From an uncultured Verrucomicrobia subdivision 3 bacterium (GTDB taxonomy: Bacteria; Verrucomicrobiota; Verrucomicrobiia; Limisphaerales; UBA11358), in contig CAILDU010000027.1 of the NCBI GenBank assembly GCA_903833055.1, forward strand, positions 1-45,956: a stretch of DNA of 45,956 nt. Direction: 5' to 3'. The notes beneath the pieces are model-generated. The model did no database searches, was not told the origin of the DNA, and was given only the letters and a program-made list of their open reading frames with translations. Both the position numbers and the translations under genes were made by a program. Below, in pieces: positions 6,714 through 14,384 of the stretch; within the stretch, counting starts at the first letter, position 1, and each line of letters begins with the position of its first letter.

Positions 6714-8519
6714 TCACGGGTTGATCGTCAAGGCGCTGCTGAACGTGAACGGCGGTGGACCATTCTGGAAAGTGACTACGACGGTTTGCGTGCCGGTGGT
6801 GGCGTTCGCCGGAATCGTGAAGTTTGCTACCACCGTGCCTTGGGTGGTGTAGGAGGTGCTCGTGGCCGTGAGCGTTCCCAACGTGACGCTGGTGATGGGG
6901 TCGGTGGTCGGCGGCGAGGGCGGAGTGCCGGGGAGCGTAATGTTCAAGGTAATGTTAGTGCCGGAACCGCGACTGACCACGCCACTGCCCGGAACCGCAA
7001 AAGTCGCGCCGCTGCCGCCGCCGCCGCCGCTGCTCGTGTAACCGCCGGTTCCGGGTGAATCGTAAGTGGCCAAGGCTGTTTCCGCGACGCGGTAGAAACG
7101 GTATTTGTCCGTGGGATTATTTGTGTAGCTCGCGGCGTTCAGCACGGCGGAAACGGTTGTTGAATTCGTTATCCATGTTGTCAGGTTCGTTGTGGACAAA
7201 ACCAAGTAAGTGCCGCCTTCAATCGCGCTCCAACTTAAAGTGACGGTGCCGTTTTTCGCCGTGGGCGAATTGAGCGACGGCACGGCGTTCGGGCCGCCGA
7301 AGTAGTTGGTGACGACGCTTTCCGTGATGCTGGTGGTGCTCGCACCGGTGGGATTGCCGTAGTATTGAAAGCCGATGTTGTAAGGAAATAACGGTGTGCC
7401 GTTGGAGGAAATCGCGGTGAAGTAAGCGTAAGTGCCACCGGGAAATTCTGGCGTGACGCACCAGCGGCCATTGTATTCGTCGAGGTCAAAGGTGTTCGTG
7501 CCTTGCGTGTAGCCGAGATCGCCGAGGTAATCGTTGTCTTCCATGTAGTGACCGAGCGGATAGGTCGTGCTGACGGCGGGACCGGCGAGGATGTTGGAGG
7601 CGACGCCATACATCCGCACCGCCCATTGCGGCAAATAACTGCGACCCACGCTGGTGAGATTTTGCGAGCCAAATTGGCCGTTGCGCAAAACGTAGCCGGG
7701 CACCATCAGGCGAATACCGCTCGCGGCGTTGTTGGAAATGGAATAACCATACGGCCCGTAGATGGGATAACCATCCGCCACCCAGCCGATGATGGGCGAA
7801 TGTTTCGTCGGCGTGCTGGCGGATTCAGTGTAAGCCTTGTTGGTCAGATTAAAATCCACATGGTCGCCAAGAAAATAGCGGAGCGCGGGCGGGTTGGCGT
7901 GGTAATGATACTGGCCGCTGCCGGGCTGATGCGCGTTTGCCGGATCGAACGTCACGCCTTCATTCACATAGGCATCGCGATTCCAGTAACCGGAATTACC
8001 CGTGCTATTGACCTCGGCGGTGCCGTTCCAATATTGCGCGTCCCAACTATTGAACATCGTCACGCCGTCCACGAAGTAACCGATACTGCCGCCTTTGTTC
8101 TGCGTTTTGCTGACAGGCACGGTGGGGTAGCGCGGAATTTTGTAGAGCACATGCTGGTTCGTCGGCCAGCCGGGAAAAGCCGTGGTGTGTGCCGCGTTCA
8201 GATACCACGGCCCCATCACATGACTGCCCAAACCGGAGCTGCGCAGGTAAACCCAGTTACTCGACGAATACACTTCCTGCACGCCGCAATAAGCTGGCGT
8301 CGACTGCGTCTGCGAGCCGTTGCTCCACGTCGTCAACGCCGTGCCGGCGGTCTTCATCGCGTTGTTGGTGTAGATGCGCGCGTATTGGCTGGAATAAGTC
8401 GTGAACCACGAATTCGTGCGCGGGTCGGCAGCCTGCGCGACGGTTGCGAGCGCAAAAATAATTCCCGTCAGCGCGGCGGTGAAGTTCAATTTTCGTTGGG
8501 TGTGAATTTGAGTTTTCAT
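6714..8519 (-). CDS. Exported YHYH-domain protein with C-terminal extension
   Basis: A 601-residue paralogue of the downstream YHYH protein, with signal peptide to about residue 30 (ATVAQA|ADP). YHYH is at 204-207, followed by LRYFLGDHVDF. The shared blocks KHSPIIGWVADGYPIYGPYG, YPLGHYMEDN and RWCVTPEFPGGTYAYF are all present. After the domain comes a segment ending SGGGGGSG, a flexible linker. The last ~85 residues are a Ser/Thr/Pro-rich beta-type module (TTTDPITSVTLGTLTATS style) that the shorter paralogue lacks, possibly for surface or matrix attachment. First gene of the operon; its ATG is 6 bp after a TAGAGT -10 and 15 bp from regulator box B, so the mRNA is probably almost leaderless. 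Confidence 0.9.
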   Translation of the reverse strand: MKTQIHTQRKLNFTAALTGIIFALATVAQAADPRTNSWFTTYSSQYARIYTNNAMKTAGTALTTWSNGSQTQSTPAYCGVQEVYSSSNWVYLRSSGLGSHVMGPWYLNAAHTTAFPGWPTNQHVLYKIPRYPTVPVSKTQNKGGSIGYFVDGVTMFNSWDAQYWNGTAEVNSTGNSGYWNRDAYVNEGVTFDPANAHQPGSGQYHYHANPPALRYFLGDHVDFNLTNKAYTESASTPTKHSPIIGWVADGYPIYGPYGYSISNNAASGIRLMVPGYVLRNGQFGSQNLTSVGRSYLPQWAVRMYGVASNILAGPAVSTTYPLGHYMEDNDYLGDLGYTQGTNTFDLDEYNGRWCVTPEFPGGTYAYFTAISSNGTPLFPYNIGFQYYGNPTGASTTSITESVVTNYFGGPNAVPSLNSPTAKNGTVTLSWSAIEGGTYLVLSTTNLTTWITNSTTVSAVLNAASYTNNPTDKYRFYRVAETALATYDSPGTGGYTSSGGGGGSGATFAVPGSGVVSRGSGTNITLNITLPGTPPSPPTTDPITSVTLGTLTATSTSYTTQGTVVANFTIPANATTGTQTVVVTFQNGPPPFTFSSALTINP

Positions 8520-8560
8520 GACGCGACTCTACGCGAACGAACCTTAAGCGAACGTGAAGC
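8520..8560 (-). promoter_or_regulatory. Regulator box B and promoter of the YHYH operon
   Basis: On the minus strand: half-sites CTTCA (8559-8555), CTTAA (8548-8544) and GTTC (8538-8535), at 11- and 10-bp steps, including CTTAAGGTTCGTTC. Three bases later is TAGAGT (8531-8526), then 6 bp to the ATG at 8519. The box covers the place of a -35 element, the usual layout for activation by an OmpR-type regulator. Confidence 0.72.
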
Positions 8561-8593
8561 GTGAAATTTTTGCACAGGCTGCGCAATTATTTT

Positions 8594-8619
8594 CTTCATC
8601 TCGCCTTAAGGTTGCTTCT
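8594..8619 (+). promoter_or_regulatory. Regulator box C before the two-component operon
   Basis: On the plus strand: CTTCA (8594-8598), CTTAA (8605-8609) and CTTC (8615-8618), again at 11- and 10-bp steps, including CTTAAGGTTGCTTC. It lies 53 bp before the regulator start at 8672, suggesting autoregulation. No good -10 is seen 3 bp after this copy (GAACGT), so the promoter geometry may differ here. Confidence 0.65.
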
Positions 8620-8671
8620 GCGAACGTGACGACCGTGCGCGGCTGTGTTAAACATTTCCGCGCACACGAAC

Positions 8672-9322
8672 ATGAGAATTCTCATCGTTGAAGACGAACC
8701 CGATTTGCTCGCGAGCCTCGCGCAGGCGTTGCGCGAGGAAGGTTACGCCGTGGACACCGCCGACAATGGCGACGACGGACTTTTCAACGCCGAAGGCACG
8801 GACTACGACGCAATAATTTTAGACGTGATGTTGCCCGGCATTGACGGCTGGGAAATTCTCAAGCGCCTCCGCAAAACTAAAAAAACGCCCGTGCTCATGC
8901 TCACCGCGCGCGACCAGACGCGCGACCGCGTGAAAGGCCTAGACACCGGCGCGGACGATTACGTCGTCAAACCGTTTGACCTCGAAGAAGTTTTCGCGCG
9001 CCTCCGCGCCATCATCCGCCGCAGCGCGAATAAAACCACGAACTTAATTGAAATTGGCGACGTAAAAATCGACACCGCCGCGCGCAATATTTTTCTCAAG
9101 GACAAGCCAGTGGAAATCACCGCGCGCGAATATGCGCTCGTAGAATTTCTCGCGCTACATCGCGGCGAAGTGGTCACGCGCACGCAGCTTTACGAGCATC
9201 TTTTCGACGAAAACGAAAGTTCGCTTTCAAATCTTTTGGACGTTCATGTTTCCAACGTCCGCAAAAAATTGGGCGCAGAATTCATCGCCACCCGGCGCGG
9301 CCACGGCTATTGCATCGAATGA
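8672..9322 (+). CDS. OmpR/CusR-type response regulator
   Basis: A 216-residue regulator; ATG 8672 is chosen because it begins directly with MRILIVEDEPD (a GTG at 8645 would add nine unconserved residues). The receiver domain has the acidic pair Glu7-Asp8, phospho-acceptor Asp51 (ILDVMLPGIDG), Thr78 and Lys100 (KPF). The C-terminal winged helix (residues ~125-216) ends with the typical VHVSNVRKKLG and RGHGYCIE. This subfamily (OmpR/PhoB; CusR, CopR and QseB types) binds direct repeats spaced one helical turn apart, which matches the 25-bp boxes around this locus. Its stop overlaps the kinase start (ATGA), so the two are translationally coupled. Likely regulator of the YHYH operon. Confidence 0.96.
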   Translation: MRILIVEDEPDLLASLAQALREEGYAVDTADNGDDGLFNAEGTDYDAIILDVMLPGIDGWEILKRLRKTKKTPVLMLTARDQTRDRVKGLDTGADDYVVKPFDLEEVFARLRAIIRRSANKTTNLIEIGDVKIDTAARNIFLKDKPVEITAREYALVEFLALHRGEVVTRTQLYEHLFDENESSLSNLLDVHVSNVRKKLGAEFIATRRGHGYCIE

Positions 9323-10839
9323 AAATTTTCAAATCCATCAAGTGGCGATTGCAAATCTGGTATGGCCTGATTCTCGTCGTCGTGCTCGCGGGCTTCGGCA
9401 TCACCGCGTATCAACTGGAGCGCAACCGCCAGTTCCGCCAGGTTGACGACGAACTGCACAGGCGTTTTGGTGTTCTGGCAAATGCGCTCCATCGTCCGCC
9501 GCCGCGTCGGCAGGACGCGGATCAACAGTCGTTCGACCGTCCGCCGCCCGACCAACTTTCTAACGATGGACCGCCGGGAAGAAGTTTCCGCCAGCCAACT
9601 GAATTTCATCTGCCGGAGCAGGACGCGCATTTTTTTGATGCCAGCGATCCGAATAATTTTTATTTCACAATTATTACGCGTGATGGCAGGGAACTTGGTG
9701 GTTCGACCAATCAGCCCACCCCAATTGGCGAACCGGCTCAAGAAACGAGTTCATATTCGCATCCCGTTAATCATGTTGACCAAGCGTTCTCTGTATCCAA
9801 ATTTAACGGGAATTTTCCCAAGCCGAATAAGGTCACCAGTTTTGGAAATCATCGGGAAACTGTGGAGATGCTGCCATCGGGAGAAATAATTGTGGTTGGT
9901 TGTTCCATTGCGCCGGAATTTAAAGAGCTTCAGCGCACGGCTGTGAATCTAACGGCGATTGGCAGTTTAATTTTAGTCGTCGGTCTCGTCGGCGGCTGGT
10001 GGCTGGTTTCGCGCGCCATCAAACCCATCAATGAAATCAGCGCGACGGCAGTGAAAATTTCCGCCGGCGATTTGTCGCAGCGCATCAACGTCGCCGAGGC
10101 GGAAAGCGAACTCGGCCAGCTCGCCGCCGTTTTGAATTCCACCTTCGCGCGCCTCGAATCCGCGTTCGCGCAGCAGAAACAATTTGCCTCCGACGCGGCG
10201 CATGAATTACGCACGCCAGTTTCAGTAATCCTCACGCAAACGCAAACGTCGCTGAACCGCGAGCGCGACGCTGCGAGCTACAAACAAACCGTCGAAGCCT
10301 GCCAGCGCGCGGCGCAGCGGATGCGGAAATTAATCGAGTCGCTGCTCGCGCTCGCGCGGTTCGACGCCGGTCAGGAAATTCTGAAACGCCAGCAGTTTGA
10401 TTTTTCAAAAACGATTTCCGATTGCGCGGAACTCGTGTCGCCGCTCTCGGACGAGCGCGGTGTGAAAATTTCCATTGAAGCTGAACCCGTTGAAATCATT
10501 GGCGATTCCGAGCGGCTCGCGCAGGTTGTTACGAATCTTTTGACGAACGCAATTCAATACAACAATCCCGATGGCGAAGTGCGCGTAAAGCTAGAATCGC
10601 AAAATGGTTTGGCCGTTTTGACCGTGGCAGACACGGGGCAGGGGATTGCCGCCGAAAATCTGCCGCAAGTTTTCGGCAGATTTTTCCGCGCTGATTCGTC
10701 ACGCACCGGCGCGGGAAATTCTGGTCTTGGCCTTGCGATTACCAAAGCGATTGTCGAGGCGCACGGCGGGACGATTGAAGTGGCGAGTGAAGAAAATGCG
10801 GGAACAACTTTCACCGTGCGGTTGCCAATCTCCGCGTAG
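9319..10839 (+). CDS. Membrane sensor histidine kinase
   Basis: A 506-residue kinase from ATG 9319. TM1 is at ~12-31, followed by a periplasmic sensor region (~32-209), TM2 (~211-231) and a HAMP linker (SRAIKPINEISATAVKISAG). The dimerisation box holds phospho-acceptor His295 (FASDAAHELRTP). The catalytic domain has an N-box (NLLTNAIQYN), G1 (VADTGQGI) and G2 (GNSGLGLAI). The sensor region contains an unusual Pro/Arg/Asp-rich stretch at ~58-92 (HRPPPRRQD, DRPPPDQL, DGPPGRS) similar in style to the nearby EF-hand protein, and several His residues. The signal is unknown; the neighbours suggest a metal or redox stimulus. Confidence 0.95.
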   Translation: MKIFKSIKWRLQIWYGLILVVVLAGFGITAYQLERNRQFRQVDDELHRRFGVLANALHRPPPRRQDADQQSFDRPPPDQLSNDGPPGRSFRQPTEFHLPEQDAHFFDASDPNNFYFTIITRDGRELGGSTNQPTPIGEPAQETSSYSHPVNHVDQAFSVSKFNGNFPKPNKVTSFGNHRETVEMLPSGEIIVVGCSIAPEFKELQRTAVNLTAIGSLILVVGLVGGWWLVSRAIKPINEISATAVKISAGDLSQRINVAEAESELGQLAAVLNSTFARLESAFAQQKQFASDAAHELRTPVSVILTQTQTSLNRERDAASYKQTVEACQRAAQRMRKLIESLLALARFDAGQEILKRQQFDFSKTISDCAELVSPLSDERGVKISIEAEPVEIIGDSERLAQVVTNLLTNAIQYNNPDGEVRVKLESQNGLAVLTVADTGQGIAAENLPQVFGRFFRADSSRTGAGNSGLGLAITKAIVEAHGGTIEVASEENAGTTFTVRLPISA

Positions 10840-10898
10840 CAGCTTTCGGTAGAAAGCCGCCATCAAAATGCGGCGGTCTGCCGACACGCCGCTACAAA

Positions 10899-12062
10899 TC
10901 AACGTAAAAACATTTCCGCCGCTAAATCGGCAAAGCGCAAACCTTGATGCGTTAATTGAAATTTTTCTGCGTCGCGTGTTGCCCAGCCGCGTTCAGCGAG
11001 TTGGTTCATTTCGGAATCCCACTCGTTGCGTAAATCAAAATCCGTTGTGCCTTTGAAATCGGCGAACGGCCAGCCGGCGTTCATTCGCAAACCGAACGCG
11101 GCGATTTCTCCGGCGCGGCGCAGCGGCGGAAGTTCTTCGCTGGATTCAATCGCGCGTTTGCCTTTTTCCAACTGGTCGCAGTAGAGCGGCGTGTTCGACC
11201 AATTTTTGGTGCGAATGCCACGAACGTAGCCGGTCGCGCTCGGCCCGAGTCCGTAAAAATTTCCACCGCGCCAGTAGTTCACGTTGTGTTTGCAGGCGCG
11301 TGCGGGAATTTTTTCAGCGCTCAATTCGCCGCGCGCAAAGTTCGCAATTTCGTATTGGTGAAATCCGCCGTTGGTTGCGGCTGAAATGAGTTCTTCATAC
11401 ATTTCGCACGCAAGATTTTCGTCCACAGAAAATTCGCCGGCCTTGAGTTGTTCGTAGAGCGGCGTGTCGTCTTCGTAAATGACTTCGTAGCTGGAAAGAT
11501 GTTCGCTCTGCATCGCCATCGTCTCGTTCAAAGTCGCGCGCCAGATTTCCATCGTCTGCGTGGGAATGGCGAACATCAAATCCAGATTTATATTTTCAAA
11601 ACCGGCGGCGCGCAAAATGTCGAAGGATTTAAAAACCTGTTCGCGCGAATGAATTCGTCCAAGGCGGTCGAGTAATTTTTCATCGAGCGATTGCACGCCC
11701 ATCGAAATGCGGTTCACGCCGAAATCGCGGAGTAATTTGGATTTGTCCGCCGAAACGGTGGCGGGATTGCTCTCGACGGTGAATTCTTCTGCGCCGAGCA
11801 GATTGAGTTTTTCCATCGCACGCAAAATGGTTTCCCACTGGCGCAGGTTCAAAAGTGACGGTGTGCCGCCGCCGAAGAAAATAGTTTTTGGTTTCAAGTC
11901 GTGCGCGACAATTTCCAGTTCGCGGACGAGCGCGTTGACGTAGCGGTTGATGAGTTCGCCGCTGGAAGCTTCGGAATAGAAAGCGCAGTAGTCGCATTTC
12001 TGCGCGCAAAATGGGACGTGAACGTAGAGGCTCGTGACGGGTGCGGGTGACAATTCCAACAT
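10899..12062 (-). CDS. hemW: Radical SAM heme chaperone HemW
   Basis: A 387-residue radical SAM protein of the HemN/HemW group. The [4Fe-4S] Cys are Cys19, Cys23 and Cys26 (CAQKCDYCAF). Phe follows the third Cys by one residue, where true HemN has a further Cys, which favours the heme chaperone HemW over coproporphyrinogen dehydrogenase. The SAM-binding motif FFGGGTPS is near residue 65, followed by TVESNPATV and the HemW-like RISMGVQSLDEK. It lacks the N-terminal extension of HemN. It follows the cold-shock gene by 51 bp and is convergent with the sensor kinase. The start ATG touches a perfect 8-bp hairpin stem, and no Shine-Dalgarno is visible. Confidence 0.92.
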   Translation of the reverse strand: MLELSPAPVTSLYVHVPFCAQKCDYCAFYSEASSGELINRYVNALVRELEIVAHDLKPKTIFFGGGTPSLLNLRQWETILRAMEKLNLLGAEEFTVESNPATVSADKSKLLRDFGVNRISMGVQSLDEKLLDRLGRIHSREQVFKSFDILRAAGFENINLDLMFAIPTQTMEIWRATLNETMAMQSEHLSSYEVIYEDDTPLYEQLKAGEFSVDENLACEMYEELISAATNGGFHQYEIANFARGELSAEKIPARACKHNVNYWRGGNFYGLGPSATGYVRGIRTKNWSNTPLYCDQLEKGKRAIESSEELPPLRRAGEIAAFGLRMNAGWPFADFKGTTDFDLRNEWDSEMNQLAERGWATRDAEKFQLTHQGLRFADLAAEMFLR

Positions 12063-12084
12063 GGCTTCAGGTTAGCGAAGCCAT
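12061..12084 (-). promoter_or_regulatory. Hairpin touching the hemW start codon
   Basis: Perfect 8-bp inverted repeat ATGGCTTC/GAAGCCAT (12061-12068 and 12077-12084) with an 8-nt loop. On the minus strand its 3' arm contains the first two bases of the hemW ATG. It may limit ribosome access; it has no T-tract, so it is not a terminator. Confidence 0.45.
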
Positions 12085-12113
12085 TGGCGGACGTGAATGA
12101 AATTCGCCGGCGT

Positions 12114-12323
12114 TCAGGCCGGATTGGCGCGTTGGACGTTCCCGGCTTTAAGTCCTTTTTCACCCGGCAGAATCTCAAAGGTGACCGTTTCGCCTTCGTT
12201 CAAGGTTTTATACCCGGAACCGATGATGGAGGTGTGATGCACGAACACGTCTTGTCCCGCGTCATCGGCGATGAAGCCAAACCCCTTTTTGTTGTCGAAC
12301 CATTTTACTTTGCCACTGGCCAT
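12114..12323 (-). CDS. Cold-shock domain protein (CspA family)
   Basis: A 69-residue single cold-shock domain, the standard length. RNP-1-like KGFGFI (residues ~13-18) and RNP-2-like VFVHHT (~26-31) are present, as is the opening GKVKWFDNKKGFGFI. It binds single-stranded nucleic acid and acts as an RNA chaperone. The start has a good Shine-Dalgarno (AGGAG), which is rare in this window. A promoter candidate ~110 bp upstream would give a long 5' leader containing a terminator-shaped hairpin. Confidence 0.96.
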   Translation of the reverse strand: MASGKVKWFDNKKGFGFIADDAGQDVFVHHTSIIGSGYKTLNEGETVTFEILPGEKGLKAGNVQRANPA

Positions 12324-12348
12324 AACTACTCCTGATTTGCGAGGCCGT

Positions 12349-12388
12349 AGAAAAATGAAACGGACGTGGCTGGTTCAGCCGCGTCCGT
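12349..12388 (-). terminator. Terminator-shaped hairpin between glt operon and csp
   Basis: Stem ACGGACG-GGCTG pairing with CAGCC-CGTCCGT (12360-12372 with 12376-12388, one mismatch, 3-nt loop), followed on the minus strand by TTTCATTTTTC. It probably ends the gltB-gltD-receiver transcript, but it also lies between the csp promoter candidate and the csp start, so it could act as a leader attenuator or thermosensitive structure. Confidence 0.6.
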
Positions 12389-12434
12389 GAAACATCACTT
12401 TTCCCAAATAATCATGCCTCGGTGTTGTGCCGCG

Positions 12435-12463
12435 ACTATGAAATTAATCCATGCTTCCGTCAA
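12435..12463 (-). promoter_or_regulatory. Candidate csp promoter
   Basis: Minus strand -35 TTGACG (12463-12458), 17-bp spacer, -10 CATAGT (12440-12435). It would give a ~105-nt leader to the cold-shock start, as is usual for csp mRNAs. Confidence 0.45.
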
Positions 12464-12476
12464 GGGAAAGTTATGC

Positions 12477-12848
12477 CTAGTCCACATGGAGCGCCTGCTC
12501 CAAAATTTGCGACAGGTGACCGGTGAGCGCACTTTCGGTCACGGCCAGATTGGCACCAGATTCCTGTCCGGCGGTTAGTAAGTCGGGAGCATTATCCGGC
12601 GCAAATCCAACGATCGGCACATGGCTGGTTGCTTCATCAGCTTTGATTTTTTTTATGGCCGCGGTGACATCGCCCTTGGCATCAAGATCGGCGAAAACAA
12701 GTAACGGCATTTCGCGCTGAACCGTGGCGGCGAGCCGTGCGGCATTATCAAGTGCGAGCACGCGATAATTCAAATCCTGCAGCCGGTTCACCAACTGGCT
12801 ACCGGGCATGAGGCGTTCGTAGAAAAAAATCGCGAGCGGTTGCGGCAT
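12477..12848 (-). CDS. Degenerate receiver-like protein
   Basis: A 123-residue protein whose strand/helix pattern is that of a response-regulator receiver but with lost chemistry. The N-terminal acidic pair is absent (LAIFFYERLMPG). An Asp remains near the acceptor site (LLVFADLDAKGD). The invariant Lys-Pro is replaced (LAVTESAL). It has no output domain. It starts 13 bp after gltD and is therefore probably in the glt operon. It may be a non-phosphorylated protein-interaction module; a link to nitrogen control is guesswork. Confidence 0.65.
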   Translation of the reverse strand: MPQPLAIFFYERLMPGSQLVNRLQDLNYRVLALDNAARLAATVQREMPLLVFADLDAKGDVTAAIKKIKADEATSHVPIVGFAPDNAPDLLTAGQESGANLAVTESALTGHLSQILEQALHVD

Positions 12849-12861
12849 AATTGCCCGATGT

Positions 12862-14346
12862 TCAGGGCAAATCCGTTGCGCCCATCAGGAAACGATCGCA
12901 TTCGCGTGCCGCGCCGCGACCTTCGTTGAACGCCCACACCACGAGGCTCTGTCCGCGACGACAATCGCCAGCGGCAAAAACTTTCGGGATGTTCGTCGTG
13001 TATTTTTCAAATTCGGCTTTCGCGTTCGAGCGCGCGTCGCGTTCGATGCCGAGCGATTCGAGCAACGGCTGTTCCGGTCCAAGAAAACCCATCGCGAGCA
13101 AAACGAGTTGCGCGGGCAAAACTTTTTCCGTGCCGGGAATATTTTTGGGAACGAATTGGCCTTTGTCGTTCTTCGTCCACTCGACTTGCACGGTGTGAAC
13201 GGCTTTGACCTGACCATTCGCGTCGGCTTCAAATTTGGTTGCGGTCGTTAAATAAATGCGCGGGTCAGCGCCGAATTTAGCAGCAGCTTCTTCCTGGCCG
13301 TAATCCATCTTGTAAGTCTTCGGCCATTCCGGCCACGGATTATCCTTGGCGCGATCAAGCGGCGGCTTGGGCAAAATTTCCACCTGCACGAGCGACTTGC
13401 AACCGTGCCGAATGGACGTGCCAACGCAATCTGTTCCCGTATCGCCGCCGCCGATGACGACCACATCATTGCCATCCGCATCAATGAAACCGCCGTTTTT
13501 GTGCGCGTCCAAAACGGCCTTCGTGTTCGCCGTGAGAAAATCCATTGCGAAATGAATGCCTTTCAACTGACGACCTTCAATCGGCAAATCGCGCGGCTTC
13601 GTTGCGCCGGTCGCGAGAATCACCGCATCAAAATCTTTTAACAATTTTTCCGCCGGAAGATTTTTTCCAATCTCGGTGTTGCAGACAAATTTCACGCCCT
13701 CTTTTTCCAGCAATGCGAGACGGCGCAGCACGACTTCTTTTTTGTCGAGCTTCATGTTGGGAATGCCATACATCAGCAAACCGCCCGGACGATCCGCTCG
13801 TTCGAACACCGTGACTTCGTGACCAGCCTTGTTCAACTGCGCGGCAGCAGAAAGCCCCGCCGGGCCGGAGCCAACAACGGCAACCTTTTTGCCTGTGCGT
13901 TTCTTCGGCGGTTCGGCGGTGACCCAGCCATTTTCCCAGCCGTGATCAATGATGCTGACCTCAATATTTTTAATGGTGACGGCAGGTTCCTTCATGCCGA
14001 GCACGCACGAACCTTCGCACGGTGCAGGACAAACGCGGCCGGTGAATTCCGGAAAATTATTCGTCTTGTGCAGGCGATCCAACGCCTCGCGCCAGAGTCC
14101 GCGATAAACCAAATCGTTCCATTCTGGAATGAGATTATGAATCGGACAGCCGCTCGCCATGCCGCTGACGAGCTGGCCGGTGTGGCAGAACGGAATGCCG
14201 CAATCCATGCAGCGCGCGCCCTGTTTTTTGAGGTCGGCCTCGCTCTGGTGCAGGTGAATTTCCGACCAGTCCGCGATGCGCGTGAGCGGTGAGCGGTCGG
14301 CGGGCAGTTCGCGTTGGAACTCTAAAAATCCGGTAGGTTTTCCCAT
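12862..14346 (-). CDS. gltD: Glutamate synthase small subunit
   Basis: A 494-residue NADPH-side subunit of glutamate synthase that passes electrons through FAD and Fe-S clusters to GltB. The N-terminal Fe-S region has [12 protein letters not shown] and [12 protein letters not shown] Cys clusters. The FAD-binding [10 protein letters not shown] motif is at ~157-166, and the NADPH-binding GGGDTGTDC is further on. The C-terminal [16 protein letters not shown] is characteristic of GltD. Length is normal. It starts 38 bp after gltB, so the order gltB-gltD forms an operon. Confidence 0.97.
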   Translation of the reverse strand: MGKPTGFLEFQRELPADRSPLTRIADWSEIHLHQSEADLKKQGARCMDCGIPFCHTGQLVSGMASGCPIHNLIPEWNDLVYRGLWREALDRLHKTNNFPEFTGRVCPAPCEGSCVLGMKEPAVTIKNIEVSIIDHGWENGWVTAEPPKKRTGKKVAVVGSGPAGLSAAAQLNKAGHEVTVFERADRPGGLLMYGIPNMKLDKKEVVLRRLALLEKEGVKFVCNTEIGKNLPAEKLLKDFDAVILATGATKPRDLPIEGRQLKGIHFAMDFLTANTKAVLDAHKNGGFIDADGNDVVVIGGGDTGTDCVGTSIRHGCKSLVQVEILPKPPLDRAKDNPWPEWPKTYKMDYGQEEAAAKFGADPRIYLTTATKFEADANGQVKAVHTVQVEWTKNDKGQFVPKNIPGTEKVLPAQLVLLAMGFLGPEQPLLESLGIERDARSNAKAEFEKYTTNIPKVFAAGDCRRGQSLVVWAFNEGRGAARECDRFLMGATDLP

Positions 14347-14384
14347 CTTGTTTTAGGTTTTAATTCTAAATTATTTCGGTGCGT

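Noticed and set aside
6706-6717. GTG 6717 as start of the short YHYH gene
   Set aside because: ATG 6705 gives a cleaner signal peptide; GTG remains possible because it overlaps the upstream stop.
7503-8564. 353-codon plus-strand frame opposite the long YHYH gene
   Set aside because: Shadow of a certain gene; no start signal and no recognisable domain.
10840-10898. CCGCC/GGCGG inverted repeat between the sensor kinase and hemW
   Set aside because: Short stem without a T-tract in either direction; too weak to call a terminator.
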